DNA from: Thermovenabulum sp049723235
GTDB taxonomy: Bacteria > Bacillota > Thermosediminibacteria > Thermosediminibacterales > Thermosediminibacteraceae
Length of the DNA: 64,000 nucleotides
NCBI RefSeq assembly: GCF_049723235.1
Contig: NZ_JBNARB010000009.1
Span: forward strand, 1-64,000
Reading direction: 5' to 3'
In this document: in pieces, positions 7,633-15,952 of the stretch
Layout: every line of letters begins with the position of its first letter
Numbering within the stretch: position 1 is the stretch's first letter
The notes under the pieces: generated by a model
The model's input: the letters and a program-made list of their open reading frames with translations, nothing else
Databases searched by the model: none
Told to the model about the DNA's origin: nothing
Position numbers and translations under genes: made by a program

Positions 7633-9024
7633 TTATCCTTTTAATATCCTGCTGATTATTTCTCTTGCCACAATAACTCCAGACACCGAAGCCTGGGCTA
7701 AACCTCTTGTAACACCAGCCCCATCTCCCGCAGCAAAAAGATTTTTTACCTGCGTTTCCAAGGATGAAGAAAGGGCGGGTCTTGATGAATAAAACTTCAC
7801 TTCTACCCCGTAAAGTAGAGTGTGATTGGAGTTTACTCCCGGCACCAATTTATCCATTGCCTGAAGCATTTCCAAAATGCTTACCAGATGCCTGTAGGGG
7901 AATACTAAGCTGAGGTCCCCCGGAGTTGCCTCTTTCAGCGTGGGCTCCACAAGACCCCTTTTTATTCTCTCAGGGGTGGAACGCCTGCCGGACAAAAGGT
8001 CTCCCAACCGCTGGACTATAACCCCTCCGCTCAGCATATTGGCAAGGGTAGCGATGTACTTACCGTAGGAGATAGGCTCTTTAAAAGGTTCCGTAAAGGT
8101 CTTGCTTACCAGGAGAGCAAAATTTGTATTTGTGGTTTTCCTATCCGCATAACTGTGCCCGTTGACGGTAATTAATCCGCTGTTGTTTTCTATGACCACT
8201 TCACCGTAAGGATTCATGCAAAAAGTCCTTACCTTGTCATCGAAGGATTTGGAATAGTATACTAATTTGGATTCGTATACCACATCCGTCAGGGGTTCCA
8301 TTACCACCGAAGGCACTTCTACCCTGACACCTATATCCACAGGATTAATTTCCATATCCAGTCCAAGCCTGACAGCTTCCTTGGCAAACCATTCAGCACC
8401 TTCCCTGCCGGGAACGGCTACAATGTAATTCGCAAAGTAATTATCCCCCTTAACCGTCTCCACGCCTACTGCCCTATTTTCTTCCACTAGTATCTTTTTT
8501 ACTGGAGTAGAGGTTAATATTTCTACCTTACCTTTAAGGTAATCGTACATCTTTTTCAGAATCAGCCAGCATTTTTCCGTACCCAGGTGTTTTACCTTTG
8601 CCGGTATTAATCTCAAATCGGCAGTTGCGGCCTTCTGCTGAAGCTCTTTAACCTTATTCTGATCCGTACCGTGCACAATCTCCGTAGCGCCAAAGCTTAA
8701 AAATATTCTATCTATATAGCCTATAAGCTCGGATACCTCTTCTTTCGATATATATTCATCCAACCAGCCGCCAAATTCGGTGGTTAAGGTTAATTTTCCA
8801 TCACTGAAAGCTCCAGCACCACCCCATCCATTAACTATGGAACAGGGATCGCAGTGCATGCACTTTATCTTTTTTTCCTTTGAGGGGCATGCCCTGTGCT
8901 CTATGTCCTTTCCCTTTTCTAAAATTAATACCGATGTATTCGGCGCTTTATCCACAATTTCCAGAGCGGCAAAAATACCCGCAGGCCCCGCTCCAATAAT
9001 AATTACATCGTAGTTTTTTTTCAT
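7633..9024 (-). CDS. FAD-dependent dehydrogenase, COG2509 type
   Basis: A 463-residue flavoprotein. The N-terminal dinucleotide fold VIIIGAGPAGIFAALE is at residues 7-22, and a second FAD contact, NLFAAGDGAGVTRGLAQASVSG, is near the C-terminus. A cysteine-rich segment CPSKEKKIKCMHCDPC near residues 46-61 followed by GWGGAGAFSDGK is characteristic of this uncharacterised family. The substrate is unknown. First gene of a two-gene operon with purA and preceded by a strong promoter. Confidence 0.85.
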   Translation of the reverse strand: MKKNYDVIIIGAGPAGIFAALEIVDKAPNTSVLILEKGKDIEHRACPSKEKKIKCMHCDPCSIVNGWGGAGAFSDGKLTLTTEFGGWLDEYISKEEVSELIGYIDRIFLSFGATEIVHGTDQNKVKELQQKAATADLRLIPAKVKHLGTEKCWLILKKMYDYLKGKVEILTSTPVKKILVEENRAVGVETVKGDNYFANYIVAVPGREGAEWFAKEAVRLGLDMEINPVDIGVRVEVPSVVMEPLTDVVYESKLVYYSKSFDDKVRTFCMNPYGEVVIENNSGLITVNGHSYADRKTTNTNFALLVSKTFTEPFKEPISYGKYIATLANMLSGGVIVQRLGDLLSGRRSTPERIKRGLVEPTLKEATPGDLSLVFPYRHLVSILEMLQAMDKLVPGVNSNHTLLYGVEVKFYSSRPALSSSLETQVKNLFAAGDGAGVTRGLAQASVSGVIVAREIISRILKG

Positions 9025-9065
9025 CTCGCATCCCCGCCTTATGCTTTTTCGAAAAAACCCTAATA

Positions 9066-9094
9066 AATATAACAGAAAAAATTTTTTTAGTCAA
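9066..9094 (-). promoter_or_regulatory. Promoter of the FAD dehydrogenase-purA operon
   Basis: Minus-strand TTGACT, a 17-nt spacer and TATATT, about 40-70 nt before the start codon. A good housekeeping-sigma match in the gap after dnaB. Confidence 0.7.
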
Positions 9095-9139
9095 TTATAT
9101 ATGAATAATTTATGAGTTGTTTCTTAAAATATTCGCATT

Positions 9140-10486
9140 TTATGTCATTTCATTTTGCCTATATTTTTCCACGCTTACAAACTTAGTATACTGGGATAGC
9201 CACAGGAGCTCTACTTTTCCGGTAGGGCCGTTTCTCTGTTTTGCTATAATAACCTCTACGATATTCTTTTTGTCGGTATCCGGATTATAGTAGTTTTCCC
9301 TGTATAAAAATGCAACCAGATCGGAATCCTGCTCTAAGCTTCCCGATTCCCTGAGGTCGCTTAAAACCGGACGATGGTCAGCCCTGGCGTCGGGAGCCCT
9401 TGAAAGCTGGGATAAAGCAAGCACGGGCACGTTTAATTCCCTGGCCATAGCTTTCAAGGAACGGGAAATTTCCGAAATTTCCTGCTGCCGGGTTTCCGAC
9501 TGATTTCTGCTGGATATCAGCTGAAGATAGTCAATTACCACGAGCCCCAATCCTTTTTCAGCTTTTAGTCTTCTGGCTTTTGCCCTGATTTCCAAGCTGG
9601 TAATTCCGGGAGTATCATCGATGTAAATAGGAGCTTCCGAAAGAGGCCCCATTGCCCTGGCAAGCCTTGGCCAATCCTCCTCCTCTAATTTTCCGGTTCT
9701 TAATTTATGGCTGTCTACATTGGATTCAGCGCAAAGCATTCGCTGAACCACCTGTTCCTTTGACATCTCAAGGCTGAATATGGCCACCGGTATTTTATAC
9801 CTTATAGCCGCGTTTTGCGCGATATTCAGCGCAAAAGCGGTTTTGCCCATGCTCGGTCTTGCCGCAACTATTATCAGGTCCGATGGTTGCAATCCCGATG
9901 TCATAGAGTCCAAATCCGGAAAACCGGTGGGCACTCCCGTTATCCCGCCTTTTGTATGATAAAGCTTTTCGATTCTTTCAAAGGTGGAAAGGAGCAAATC
10001 CTTTACGTGGTAAAAATTCTCCACCCTTCTTTTCTGGACTATATTGAATATTTTTCTTTCGGCTTCATCCAGAATTTCTTCCACATCTTCTTTTGGCTCA
10101 TAGGCAGAAGAAAGAATATGAGAGGCTGTTTCGATGAGCTTCCTTAAAAGCGCTTTTTCCTCAACTATTTTGCAATACTCAGCTATATTTGAAGGTGTAG
10201 GCACTATTTCGGTGAGGGTAGCCAGATAAGTGGCTCCTCCCACATCTTCTAACAACCTTTTATTTCTCAGAGATTCGGTAACGGTAATGAGGTCTACGGG
10301 ATTTCTGTTTTCGTGAAGCTCGACAATGCATTCAAATAGTTTTCTGTGGGACTCCTTGTAGAAATCCTCGCTCTTTAACCTTTCCACAGCAACATAAATA
10401 GCCTCCCTGGAAAGAAGCATAGAGCCGAGGACCGACTGCTCTGCTTCAATATTGTAAGGAGGCACTTTGGAAAGGGCTTTTTCCAT
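9140..10486 (-). CDS. dnaB: Replicative DNA helicase DnaB
   Basis: A 448-residue hexameric helicase (called DnaC in Bacillus) that unwinds DNA at the fork. The N-terminal domain opens with PPYNIEAEQSVLGSML; the RecA-like domain has Walker A ARPSMGKTAFALN near residue 207, Walker B region LGLVVIDYLQLI near 315, and DLRESGSLEQDSD plus the R-finger region near 380. No intein is present. It is the last gene of the rpsF-ssb-rpsR-yybS-rplI-dnaB run, 6 nt after rplI, so helicase, SSB and ribosomal proteins are made together. Confidence 0.98.
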   Translation of the reverse strand: MEKALSKVPPYNIEAEQSVLGSMLLSREAIYVAVERLKSEDFYKESHRKLFECIVELHENRNPVDLITVTESLRNKRLLEDVGGATYLATLTEIVPTPSNIAEYCKIVEEKALLRKLIETASHILSSAYEPKEDVEEILDEAERKIFNIVQKRRVENFYHVKDLLLSTFERIEKLYHTKGGITGVPTGFPDLDSMTSGLQPSDLIIVAARPSMGKTAFALNIAQNAAIRYKIPVAIFSLEMSKEQVVQRMLCAESNVDSHKLRTGKLEEEDWPRLARAMGPLSEAPIYIDDTPGITSLEIRAKARRLKAEKGLGLVVIDYLQLISSRNQSETRQQEISEISRSLKAMARELNVPVLALSQLSRAPDARADHRPVLSDLRESGSLEQDSDLVAFLYRENYYNPDTDKKNIVEVIIAKQRNGPTGKVELLWLSQYTKFVSVEKYRQNEMT

Positions 10487-10492
10487 ATATTA

Positions 10493-10939
10493 TCACCCTT
10501 CAATTACGTTAATTTTAAACTTTGCTTCCACTTCCGGATGGATTTTTGCTCTGGCTTCATACACTCCAAGGGTCTTTATTACCTCTTGCAGTACGATTTT
10601 TCTCTTATCGATATCTATTTTAAGCTGTTCTTTCAAGCCCTCCGCAATGTCCTTTGTATTAATGGAACCGTATAATTTACCCTGTTCACCGGCTTTTACC
10701 TTTAATGTAAGAGTGTAATTTTCTATTTTTTTGGCAAGTTCCAGGGCTTCTCTTTTTTCCCTTTCCTTTTTATTCTCCACCGCCTTTTTTTCCTGTTCCA
10801 GTTTTGCTATGTTTCCCGAAGAAGCCTCTATGGCTAAATTCTTAGGAAAGAGGAAATTCCGGGCATAACCGTCAGCTACATTAACCACATCGCCTTTTTT
10901 GCCCAAGTTTTTAACATCTTGAATTAAAATGACCTTCAT
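10493..10939 (-). CDS. rplI: 50S ribosomal protein L9
   Basis: A 148-residue two-domain L9. It begins MKVILIQDVKNLGKKGD with the conserved NVADGYARNFLFPKNLA, a long central helix rich in Lys and Glu (residues about 40-75), and the C-terminal rRNA-binding domain. The ATG at 10939 has GGGGTG 6 nt upstream; a GTG three codons earlier is less likely. It lies directly after yybS: gdpP, usually between yybS and rplI in Bacillus, is not here. Confidence 0.97.
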   Translation of the reverse strand: MKVILIQDVKNLGKKGDVVNVADGYARNFLFPKNLAIEASSGNIAKLEQEKKAVENKKEREKREALELAKKIENYTLTLKVKAGEQGKLYGSINTKDIAEGLKEQLKIDIDKRKIVLQEVIKTLGVYEARAKIHPEVEAKFKINVIEG

Positions 10940-10965
10940 TTTTCTCACCCCGATTATATATAAAG

Positions 10966-11904
10966 TTACAATTTTCTAAAATTCATTAATATATCAAACA
11001 TTCCGGCCCAGGCTACTATTTGCGCAAAGAAAGGATTGAAGAACACCAAAAAGACCGCAAGAACCCTTAATGGTTTTGACACATTGTACTTGCCAAAGTA
11101 AAAGGCAAGGAGGGAAAAGCCTTCTATAAAAAAGGCAAAGTAAAATACCAGCTGCAGATTCATCCCTATGGTTTTCAATATTCCTACAGGCCAGTAAGGT
11201 TCAAGGAATGAAAGCAATATCCCTATCATGAAAAAAAATACCGTAAAGGACGGAAGCTTCCACTGCCAGAAAGGGGTGAAATCCTTAATCCTGCTTCCTA
11301 ACCTTGTTATTACAAGCTTTGCCACACTGTAATTTAAAAAGGAGTCTACCACGGAAGCGAGCACAAATACCCCGGGGATTGCCATTGAAAGAAGGTTTAC
11401 TGCCTGCTTAAAGTTTTGTGTGGTCTGTTCTACTAATTCTTTATTCATGCCCATGGATGTATAAAATTTTGTTACCTGTTCCACGGATTCTTTCAATGCA
11501 GTAATTTCTTCATTTATAGGGTTAATCCCCATTACATAAAGGGAAATAACAATCAAAACCACCTTGGCTATAAGGGAAGCCACGGTGCCCACCGCTAAGC
11601 ATTTTTCGGCGGAAAAATCCTTGCTTATAGCCCACCCTAAGGCTATCCCTATAAGCCCAAATCCCAGAATTACGGTAAGAGCCTGTAGAGGCCCTTCCAG
11701 CATAGCTACTATGATACCCGATACGGCTGTGGCAAGGATGCTTATTTTCAAACCATGCCTTATGCCGAGAAGGATTATGGGTACAGGCCAAACAAGGCTT
11801 GCAAAGGTCCCCAGAATCGGTATATAAAGCGAAAGTAAACTTAGAATAATGGTAATAGCTGATAGAAGCGCTCCTTCAACCAGTGCCCTGGTATTGTTTT
11901 GCAT
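10966..11904 (-). CDS. YybS-family membrane protein (DUF2232)
   Basis: A 312-residue protein with about eight hydrophobic segments. The N-terminal ALVEGALLSAITIILSLLSLY and GIRHGLKISILA match the DUF2232/YybS pattern, a relative of substrate-binding S components of transporters. Substrate unknown. Its place before rplI and dnaB is conserved in Firmicutes. An intrinsic terminator separates it from rpsR, so its level may depend on read-through. Confidence 0.8.
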   Translation of the reverse strand: MQNNTRALVEGALLSAITIILSLLSLYIPILGTFASLVWPVPIILLGIRHGLKISILATAVSGIIVAMLEGPLQALTVILGFGLIGIALGWAISKDFSAEKCLAVGTVASLIAKVVLIVISLYVMGINPINEEITALKESVEQVTKFYTSMGMNKELVEQTTQNFKQAVNLLSMAIPGVFVLASVVDSFLNYSVAKLVITRLGSRIKDFTPFWQWKLPSFTVFFFMIGILLSFLEPYWPVGILKTIGMNLQLVFYFAFFIEGFSLLAFYFGKYNVSKPLRVLAVFLVFFNPFFAQIVAWAGMFDILMNFRKL

Positions 11905-11925
11905 AAATTTTCCCCCTTTTGGCTT

Positions 11926-11954
11926 AAAAAAAGAGAGGGATTACCCCTCTCTTT
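11926..11954 (-). terminator. Intrinsic terminator between rpsR and yybS
   Basis: A perfect 10-bp stem (AAAGAGAGGG / CCCTCTCTTT, 5-nt loop) overlaps the rpsR stop codon and is followed on the minus strand by seven T. It would lower transcription into yybS, rplI and dnaB relative to rpsF-ssb-rpsR. Confidence 0.85.
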
Positions 11955-12177
11955 ATTCCGTGGTAAACGGCAGTAAAGCCATGTTCCTGGCTCTTTTAAT
12001 GGCAACGGTAAGCTGCCTTTGATGTCTTGCACAATTACCTGTAATCCTACGGGGCAAGATTTTTGCTCTTTCGGTTATAAATTTCCTCAATCTTGCCACG
12101 TCTTTGTAATCAATATAATCTATTTTATCCACGCAGAAACTGCAGACCTTTTTCTTCTTGTTCTTTTTCGCCTTCAC
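11953..12177 (-). CDS. rpsR: 30S ribosomal protein S18
   Basis: A 74-residue basic protein. KVCSFCVDKIDYIDYKD with a CxxC pair near residues 12-15 and NCARHQRQLTVAIKRARNMALLP are S18 signatures. The cysteine form (C+) suggests zinc binding. Third gene after rpsF and ssb; S18 pairs with S6 on the ribosome and probably on the rpsF leader. Confidence 0.98.
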   Translation of the reverse strand: MKAKKNKKKKVCSFCVDKIDYIDYKDVARLRKFITERAKILPRRITGNCARHQRQLTVAIKRARNMALLPFTTE

Positions 12178-12201
12178 CCTCTATCCTCCTTTTCTTAATA
12201 C

Positions 12202-12654
12202 TCAGAAGGGCAAATCTTCTCCGGCGTTTAAATCATCACCGAAATCAAAATTCAAATCTATATCCGGGTCGTTAAATCCTTCTTCAAAAGCACCCGTTTG
12301 GGGTTCGGGTTCCCTTTCCTGGGAATCTGTTGCCTTAGGCCTATCTAAAAATTGTATTTCTTCAGCTACCACTTCGGTAACCCATTTTCTTGCACCGTTT
12401 TGAGTCTCAAAAGACCTGACCTGCAGCCTTCCGCTAACCCCCACGAGCCTGCCCTTTCTAAGGTTGCTCGCACATTGTTCGGCTAATTTTCTCCAAACCA
12501 CGATGGGAATAAAATCCGTATCCCTTTCCCCTTTTTGATTCAAAAAGGGCCTCGAGACGGCCAGCGTGAAGGTAGCCACAGCTACCCCGCTCCCAGGGGT
12601 GTACCTCAGTTCGGGGTCTTTTGTAAGCCTTCCGATTAAAATAACCTTATTCAA
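12202..12654 (-). CDS. ssb: Single-stranded DNA-binding protein
   Basis: A 150-residue SSB. The OB fold (residues 1-105) starts MNKVILIGRLTKDPELRY and includes FIPIVVWRKLAEQC; the flexible tail ends DDLNAGEDLPF, the acidic tip that recruits replication and repair proteins. Sits between rpsF and rpsR as in nearly all Firmicutes. Confidence 0.98.
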   Translation of the reverse strand: MNKVILIGRLTKDPELRYTPGSGVAVATFTLAVSRPFLNQKGERDTDFIPIVVWRKLAEQCASNLRKGRLVGVSGRLQVRSFETQNGARKWVTEVVAEEIQFLDRPKATDSQEREPEPQTGAFEEGFNDPDIDLNFDFGDDLNAGEDLPF

Positions 12655-12665
12655 ATTTTACACCC

Positions 12666-12953
12666 CTATCTATCCTTCCGGATAACGATATGCCTTAAAA
12701 CGCCGGTGGTAATCTTCAAAAGCCTTTCCATTTCCTGCACCGCCGATGGGTCTGCAGTAAAGTTCATTATTACGTAATACCCTTCCTTGCGGCGCTCAAT
12801 GGGGTAGGCCAATCTTCTTTTTCCCCACCGTTCAATCTCCTGTACCTCTCCCCCTCTGTCGGTAATTACGCTTTTGAATTTTTCGATCAAAGAGTTGGTG
12901 GAATCCTCATTCAAATCGGGGTCGAGGATGTACATGGTTTCATAGCTCCTCAT
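12666..12953 (-). CDS. rpsF: 30S ribosomal protein S6
   Basis: A 95-residue S6 beginning MRSYETMYILDPDL, with RRLAYPIERRKEGYYVIMNF in the centre. Binds S18 and 16S rRNA. It is the first gene of the operon, preceded by AGGAGGTGA and a structured leader that resembles the S6:S18 regulatory motif. Confidence 0.97.
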   Translation of the reverse strand: MRSYETMYILDPDLNEDSTNSLIEKFKSVITDRGGEVQEIERWGKRRLAYPIERRKEGYYVIMNFTADPSAVQEMERLLKITTGVLRHIVIRKDR

Positions 12954-12960
12954 CTTTTCA

Positions 12961-12997
12961 CCTCCTCGGACATTTGGCCCCGGAATTTCACCGGAGC
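12961..12997 (-). promoter_or_regulatory. Candidate S6:S18 autoregulatory leader of rpsF
   Basis: The minus-strand leader folds as CTCC...GGAG around an inner hairpin with GG and CCGG arms and contains CCG next to GAGGAGG. This resembles the known rpsF leader that S6:S18 complexes bind to repress translation. The match is by eye; covariance scoring would decide. Confidence 0.5.
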
Positions 12998-13013
12998 AGA
13001 GATGCTCTTGCGT

Positions 13014-13042
13014 ATTATATCATTATTCTGTAAGATTTTCAA
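13014..13042 (-). promoter_or_regulatory. rpsF operon promoter
   Basis: Minus-strand TTGAAA, 17-nt spacer, TATAAT, overlapping the 3' end of the DUF951 gene and about 60 nt before rpsF. Confidence 0.7.
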
Positions 13043-13241
13043 GCTCCCCGGGTCCCATACTTTTTATTATCTTTTTAACACCCTTTTCGAATTTGGGCCT
13101 CGGGATCATAACTTTTCTTCCACATCCCAAGCATTTTATCCCTATATCGGCTCCCAGCCTCCATATTTCCCACTGAAAGCTTCCGCAGGGGTGCTTTTTT
13201 TTCATTTCAACTACATCACCGAGATAAAATTTCAACCGCAT
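13023..13241 (-). CDS. DUF951 (YyzM-like) small zinc-ribbon-like protein
   Basis: About 70 residues, with GDVVEMKKKHPCGSFQWEIWRLGADIGIKCLGC split over the body: a conserved HPCG and a CLGCGR cysteine pair, as in DUF951/YyzM. Function unknown; probably nucleic-acid related. The ATG at 13241 has AAAGGAG very close; a TTG two codons later is better spaced and equally possible. Follows mscS by 7 nt. Confidence 0.8.
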   Translation of the reverse strand: MRLKFYLGDVVEMKKKHPCGSFQWEIWRLGADIGIKCLGCGRKVMIPRPKFEKGVKKIIKSMGPGELENLTE

Positions 13242-13248
13242 CACTCCT

Positions 13249-14055
13249 TTAAGCACCTTTTAGCGGGGCTCTAAAATAAGCAAAGCTTATTTTTTCCTTT
13301 TCAAAACGTTCCTTGATTTTCTTCCTGATTTCCCTTTCTACCGCCCACTGCTTAAGTGGAGTTGTTTTAGATATTATGGTAAATTCGATTCCTTCCGGTC
13401 CAAAATCCGTAATACCTAAAACCTCCGGGCCTTCTTTTATGTACTCCAGGGTTTTAATTTCCTCGCATATTTCCCTGAGAATGCTAAAAACCCTGTCTAT
13501 ATTTTCTTCATAGGATACCTTCACCTTCACGAGTGCCCTCATATTGCCCCTCGTGTGGTTTGTCACCCTTTTTATCTCCCCGTTTGGTATTATATGTAGC
13601 TGTCCGCCAAAATCCCTGAGTTTTGTAATTCTGAACCCCACCTCTTCTACAAAGCCCTCCACTTCTTCTGTTTCAATGTAATCCCCCACCTGGTATTGAT
13701 CTTCAAACAAAATGAAAAATCCCGCAATTACATCTTTCACAAGACTCTGGGCTCCAAATCCTACCGCAATGCCGCCAATGCCCGCAGCGGTTAGTAGAGA
13801 AGAGGTGTTTATACCTGCCAGGTCCAGAAGTATCAGGAGGGCGATGAAATATACAGTGTACTTTAAAAGGCTTTTCAAAAGTCCTCCTAAGGTTTTTATT
13901 CTGTTCTCATTTGTCTTAATGATTTTTGTCTGCCGGTAAAAAAGGCCATCAATGAACCGGTTTAATATTTTTACAAGGAATACCGATAAAATTATCACAT
14001 AAAGCATTTTCACGTAATTTGTGTTCAAAAACCTTAGCTGAGTCCAAAAATTCAT
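13249..14055 (-). CDS. Small-conductance mechanosensitive channel, MscS family
   Basis: A 268-residue membrane protein. Two hydrophobic segments precede the pore helix, GIGGIAVGFGAQSLVKDVIAG split by the glycine-alanine pattern near residues 92-112, then a cytoplasmic beta domain with YQVGDYIE and GFVEEVGFRITKLRDF. It opens under membrane tension to release osmolytes. Second-to-last gene of the cvpA-yedF-mscS-DUF951 run, which likely shares one transcript. Confidence 0.93.
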   Translation of the reverse strand: MNFWTQLRFLNTNYVKMLYVIILSVFLVKILNRFIDGLFYRQTKIIKTNENRIKTLGGLLKSLLKYTVYFIALLILLDLAGINTSSLLTAAGIGGIAVGFGAQSLVKDVIAGFFILFEDQYQVGDYIETEEVEGFVEEVGFRITKLRDFGGQLHIIPNGEIKRVTNHTRGNMRALVKVKVSYEENIDRVFSILREICEEIKTLEYIKEGPEVLGITDFGPEGIEFTIISKTTPLKQWAVEREIRKKIKERFEKEKISFAYFRAPLKGA

Positions 14056-14069
14056 GTAGGAAACACCCT

Positions 14070-14645
14070 TTATATCGTAATGGTTTTAAATAAAGTCATT
14101 TTTTCTACTATTGTGTACATATTTGTAACGCTTCCCACCTGCAGTTTCTCTTTAAGGTTATAGTAATCCAGGCAGGTACCGCAGGAAAGTATACTTACTC
14201 CTTTTTCTTCAAGGGTTTTTAATATTCCCGTCATTTCTGAACCCTCGGTGGTCAAAAAAACTCCGCTGTTAACAAACATTATGGATTCGGGTAGTTTTTG
14301 CGATTCGCTCAATGCATATAAAAAACTTCTCATAAGTAATTTCCCGAGCTCTTTTGAACCTTGTCCAAAAGTATTCCTGCCAATCAGCACCACATAAGCA
14401 TCTTTTTCCTTAGTTGTATCTTCTTTTTTTTCTTCCTTATGGGCAGTTAAATAAAATAGTCCTTCCTTTTCTTCCGCTTTTACGGAAAATCCTCTGCTTT
14501 TTAAAAACTTAGTTACATTTTCTTTTGACACCTCATTATCTACGATTACATTTATATCTTCAATATTAACATTTTCTTCCAGTGCGTTTTTAGTCATAAT
14601 AACAGGTTCCGGGCATTTTCTCCCCCTGCAGTCCACCCTTATCAT
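14070..14645 (-). CDS. yedF: YedF: TusA-DsrE sulfurtransferase-like protein linked to selenium metabolism
   Basis: A 191-residue two-domain protein. The TusA/SirA-like domain (1-70) has DCRGRKCPEPVI with the conserved C-P-x-P cysteine; the C-terminal DsrE/F-like domain (about 80-190) has VLIGRNTFGQGSKELG and LSCGTCLDYYNL cysteines. This arrangement is annotated as YedF, associated by genome context with selenium metabolism. No sel genes are in the window, so the selenium link rests on the family. Confidence 0.85.
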   Translation of the reverse strand: MIRVDCRGRKCPEPVIMTKNALEENVNIEDINVIVDNEVSKENVTKFLKSRGFSVKAEEKEGLFYLTAHKEEKKEDTTKEKDAYVVLIGRNTFGQGSKELGKLLMRSFLYALSESQKLPESIMFVNSGVFLTTEGSEMTGILKTLEEKGVSILSCGTCLDYYNLKEKLQVGSVTNMYTIVEKMTLFKTITI

Positions 14646-14660
14646 TTTTTCCCTCCTTTT

Positions 14661-15236
14661 TTAAATAAATTTTATAACCTTCGGAAATATTGTATCAATA
14701 ACCTTTAGCTGATTCAATATTTTCGATCCGTTGAGCACATTCCACAGGTATCTATTGGTGAAAATTGTGAAGAAGGGCTGAAAAACTGTTGTAACTATGG
14801 AAAGCCATAAAGCAATAGCAATAAGGGATAAAAAAGCTCCGGACAGCCTGTTTAAAAAAGACATTTTTGTTTGCTTTGTTAAGCCCGCTATAAAATATTC
14901 AGCCACGGTAAAAATTATCTGTATTCCGGCAAAAATCACAAGAAAAGCTATTGCATTTAATGCCATATCCAAAATCATTTTATGATTTAATATGCCGGCC
15001 GGCAGGGAATCGGAAGGTAATCTCTCAATACCCAAATTAAAAACCTGAGCTAATCTTCGTTCCAGGCCGAAATTTTTTGAAAGAAAATCTACAGTGTTTT
15101 TCTGATAAAAAATAGCAGCATAGATTGAAATTATTATTCCCACTACATTTATAGCAGAAGTTACAATCCCTCTTGTGTATCCATCTATAGCTCCTTTTAT
15201 AAAAATAAAAATTAAAAGAATATCGAGGAAATTCAT
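14661..15236 (-). CDS. CvpA family membrane protein
   Basis: A 191-residue protein with four hydrophobic segments; ILLIFIFIKGAIDGYTRGIV at the start is the CvpA pattern. Named after colicin V production; in Firmicutes its role is unclear, probably envelope-related. The ATG at 15236 has GAGGAG 9 nt upstream; an ATG three codons earlier overlaps that site. First gene of a minus-strand run, divergent from yyaC. Confidence 0.8.
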   Translation of the reverse strand: MNFLDILLIFIFIKGAIDGYTRGIVTSAINVVGIIISIYAAIFYQKNTVDFLSKNFGLERRLAQVFNLGIERLPSDSLPAGILNHKMILDMALNAIAFLVIFAGIQIIFTVAEYFIAGLTKQTKMSFLNRLSGAFLSLIAIALWLSIVTTVFQPFFTIFTNRYLWNVLNGSKILNQLKVIDTIFPKVIKFI

Positions 15237-15367
15237 AAAAAGCATCTCCTCTAAAAAAGGATACTTATTAATAAGATATGCATTTTATGGAATTTTGTTA
15301 CAAAAATGAATAGATTTTTACTATTAATGTCAATAATATTAAAAAATGCTCTTTTGGGAGGTTCCCG

Positions 15368-15952
15368 ATGATAATACCGCAGTTATTGCGAACCGACGAA
15401 ATAAGGGTTCATATAGAAAATCCTCTTGCTTCTGAAATCCTTTCAAGAGGCATATGGAGAATTTTAGAAGAGGAATGGAGGCAGCAAAGCGAAATTGTTT
15501 TTTTATGTATCGGAACCGATAGATCCACAGGTGATTCCTTAGGACCAATAGTAGGAAATTTTCTTTTAGAAGATCCTGTTATTCAAAAAATCCCCCTTGT
15601 CAGCGTTTTCGGATGTCTGAAAGAGCCGGTTCACGCCGGAAATCTCGAAAAAGTATTGCAGGAGCTGAACGATTCGAAGGAAAAACCTTTTATTATAGCC
15701 ATAGACGCTTCCTTAGGAAGGCTTGAAAATATCGGCACTATTAAGCTGGGTAAGGGACCGTTAAAACCCGGTGCCGGAGTAAAAAAAGAATTACCTCCCG
15801 TTGGAGCTTTTCATATTACGGGAACCGTCAATTTTGGAGGTCTCATGGAGTACTTAGTCCTGCAAAATACGAGGCTTTATATAGTCTATGAAATGGCAAA
15901 GGTTATCTCGGATTCCATACATAAAGGAATAATCCTTTATTTCATGAAATAA
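15368..15952 (+). CDS. yyaC: Spore protease-like protein YyaC
   Basis: A 194-residue protein of the YyaC family, related to the germination protease GPR. IVFLCIGTDRSTGDSLGPIVG near residues 43-63, FGCLKEPVHAGNL and FIIAIDASLG carry the family's conserved acidic residues. Expressed in sporulation in Bacillus; substrate unknown. A GGGAGG ribosome site supports the start. Its 3' end overlaps the convergent lipid kinase gene by 11 bp. Confidence 0.92.
   Translation: MIIPQLLRTDEIRVHIENPLASEILSRGIWRILEEEWRQQSEIVFLCIGTDRSTGDSLGPIVGNFLLEDPVIQKIPLVSVFGCLKEPVHAGNLEKVLQELNDSKEKPFIIAIDASLGRLENIGTIKLGKGPLKPGAGVKKELPPVGAFHITGTVNFGGLMEYLVLQNTRLYIVYEMAKVISDSIHKGIILYFMK

Noticed and set aside
8948..8956. Perfect DnaA box inside the FAD dehydrogenase gene
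   Set aside because: Single box in coding sequence; similar singles occur near 47872 and 50425 and are expected by chance.
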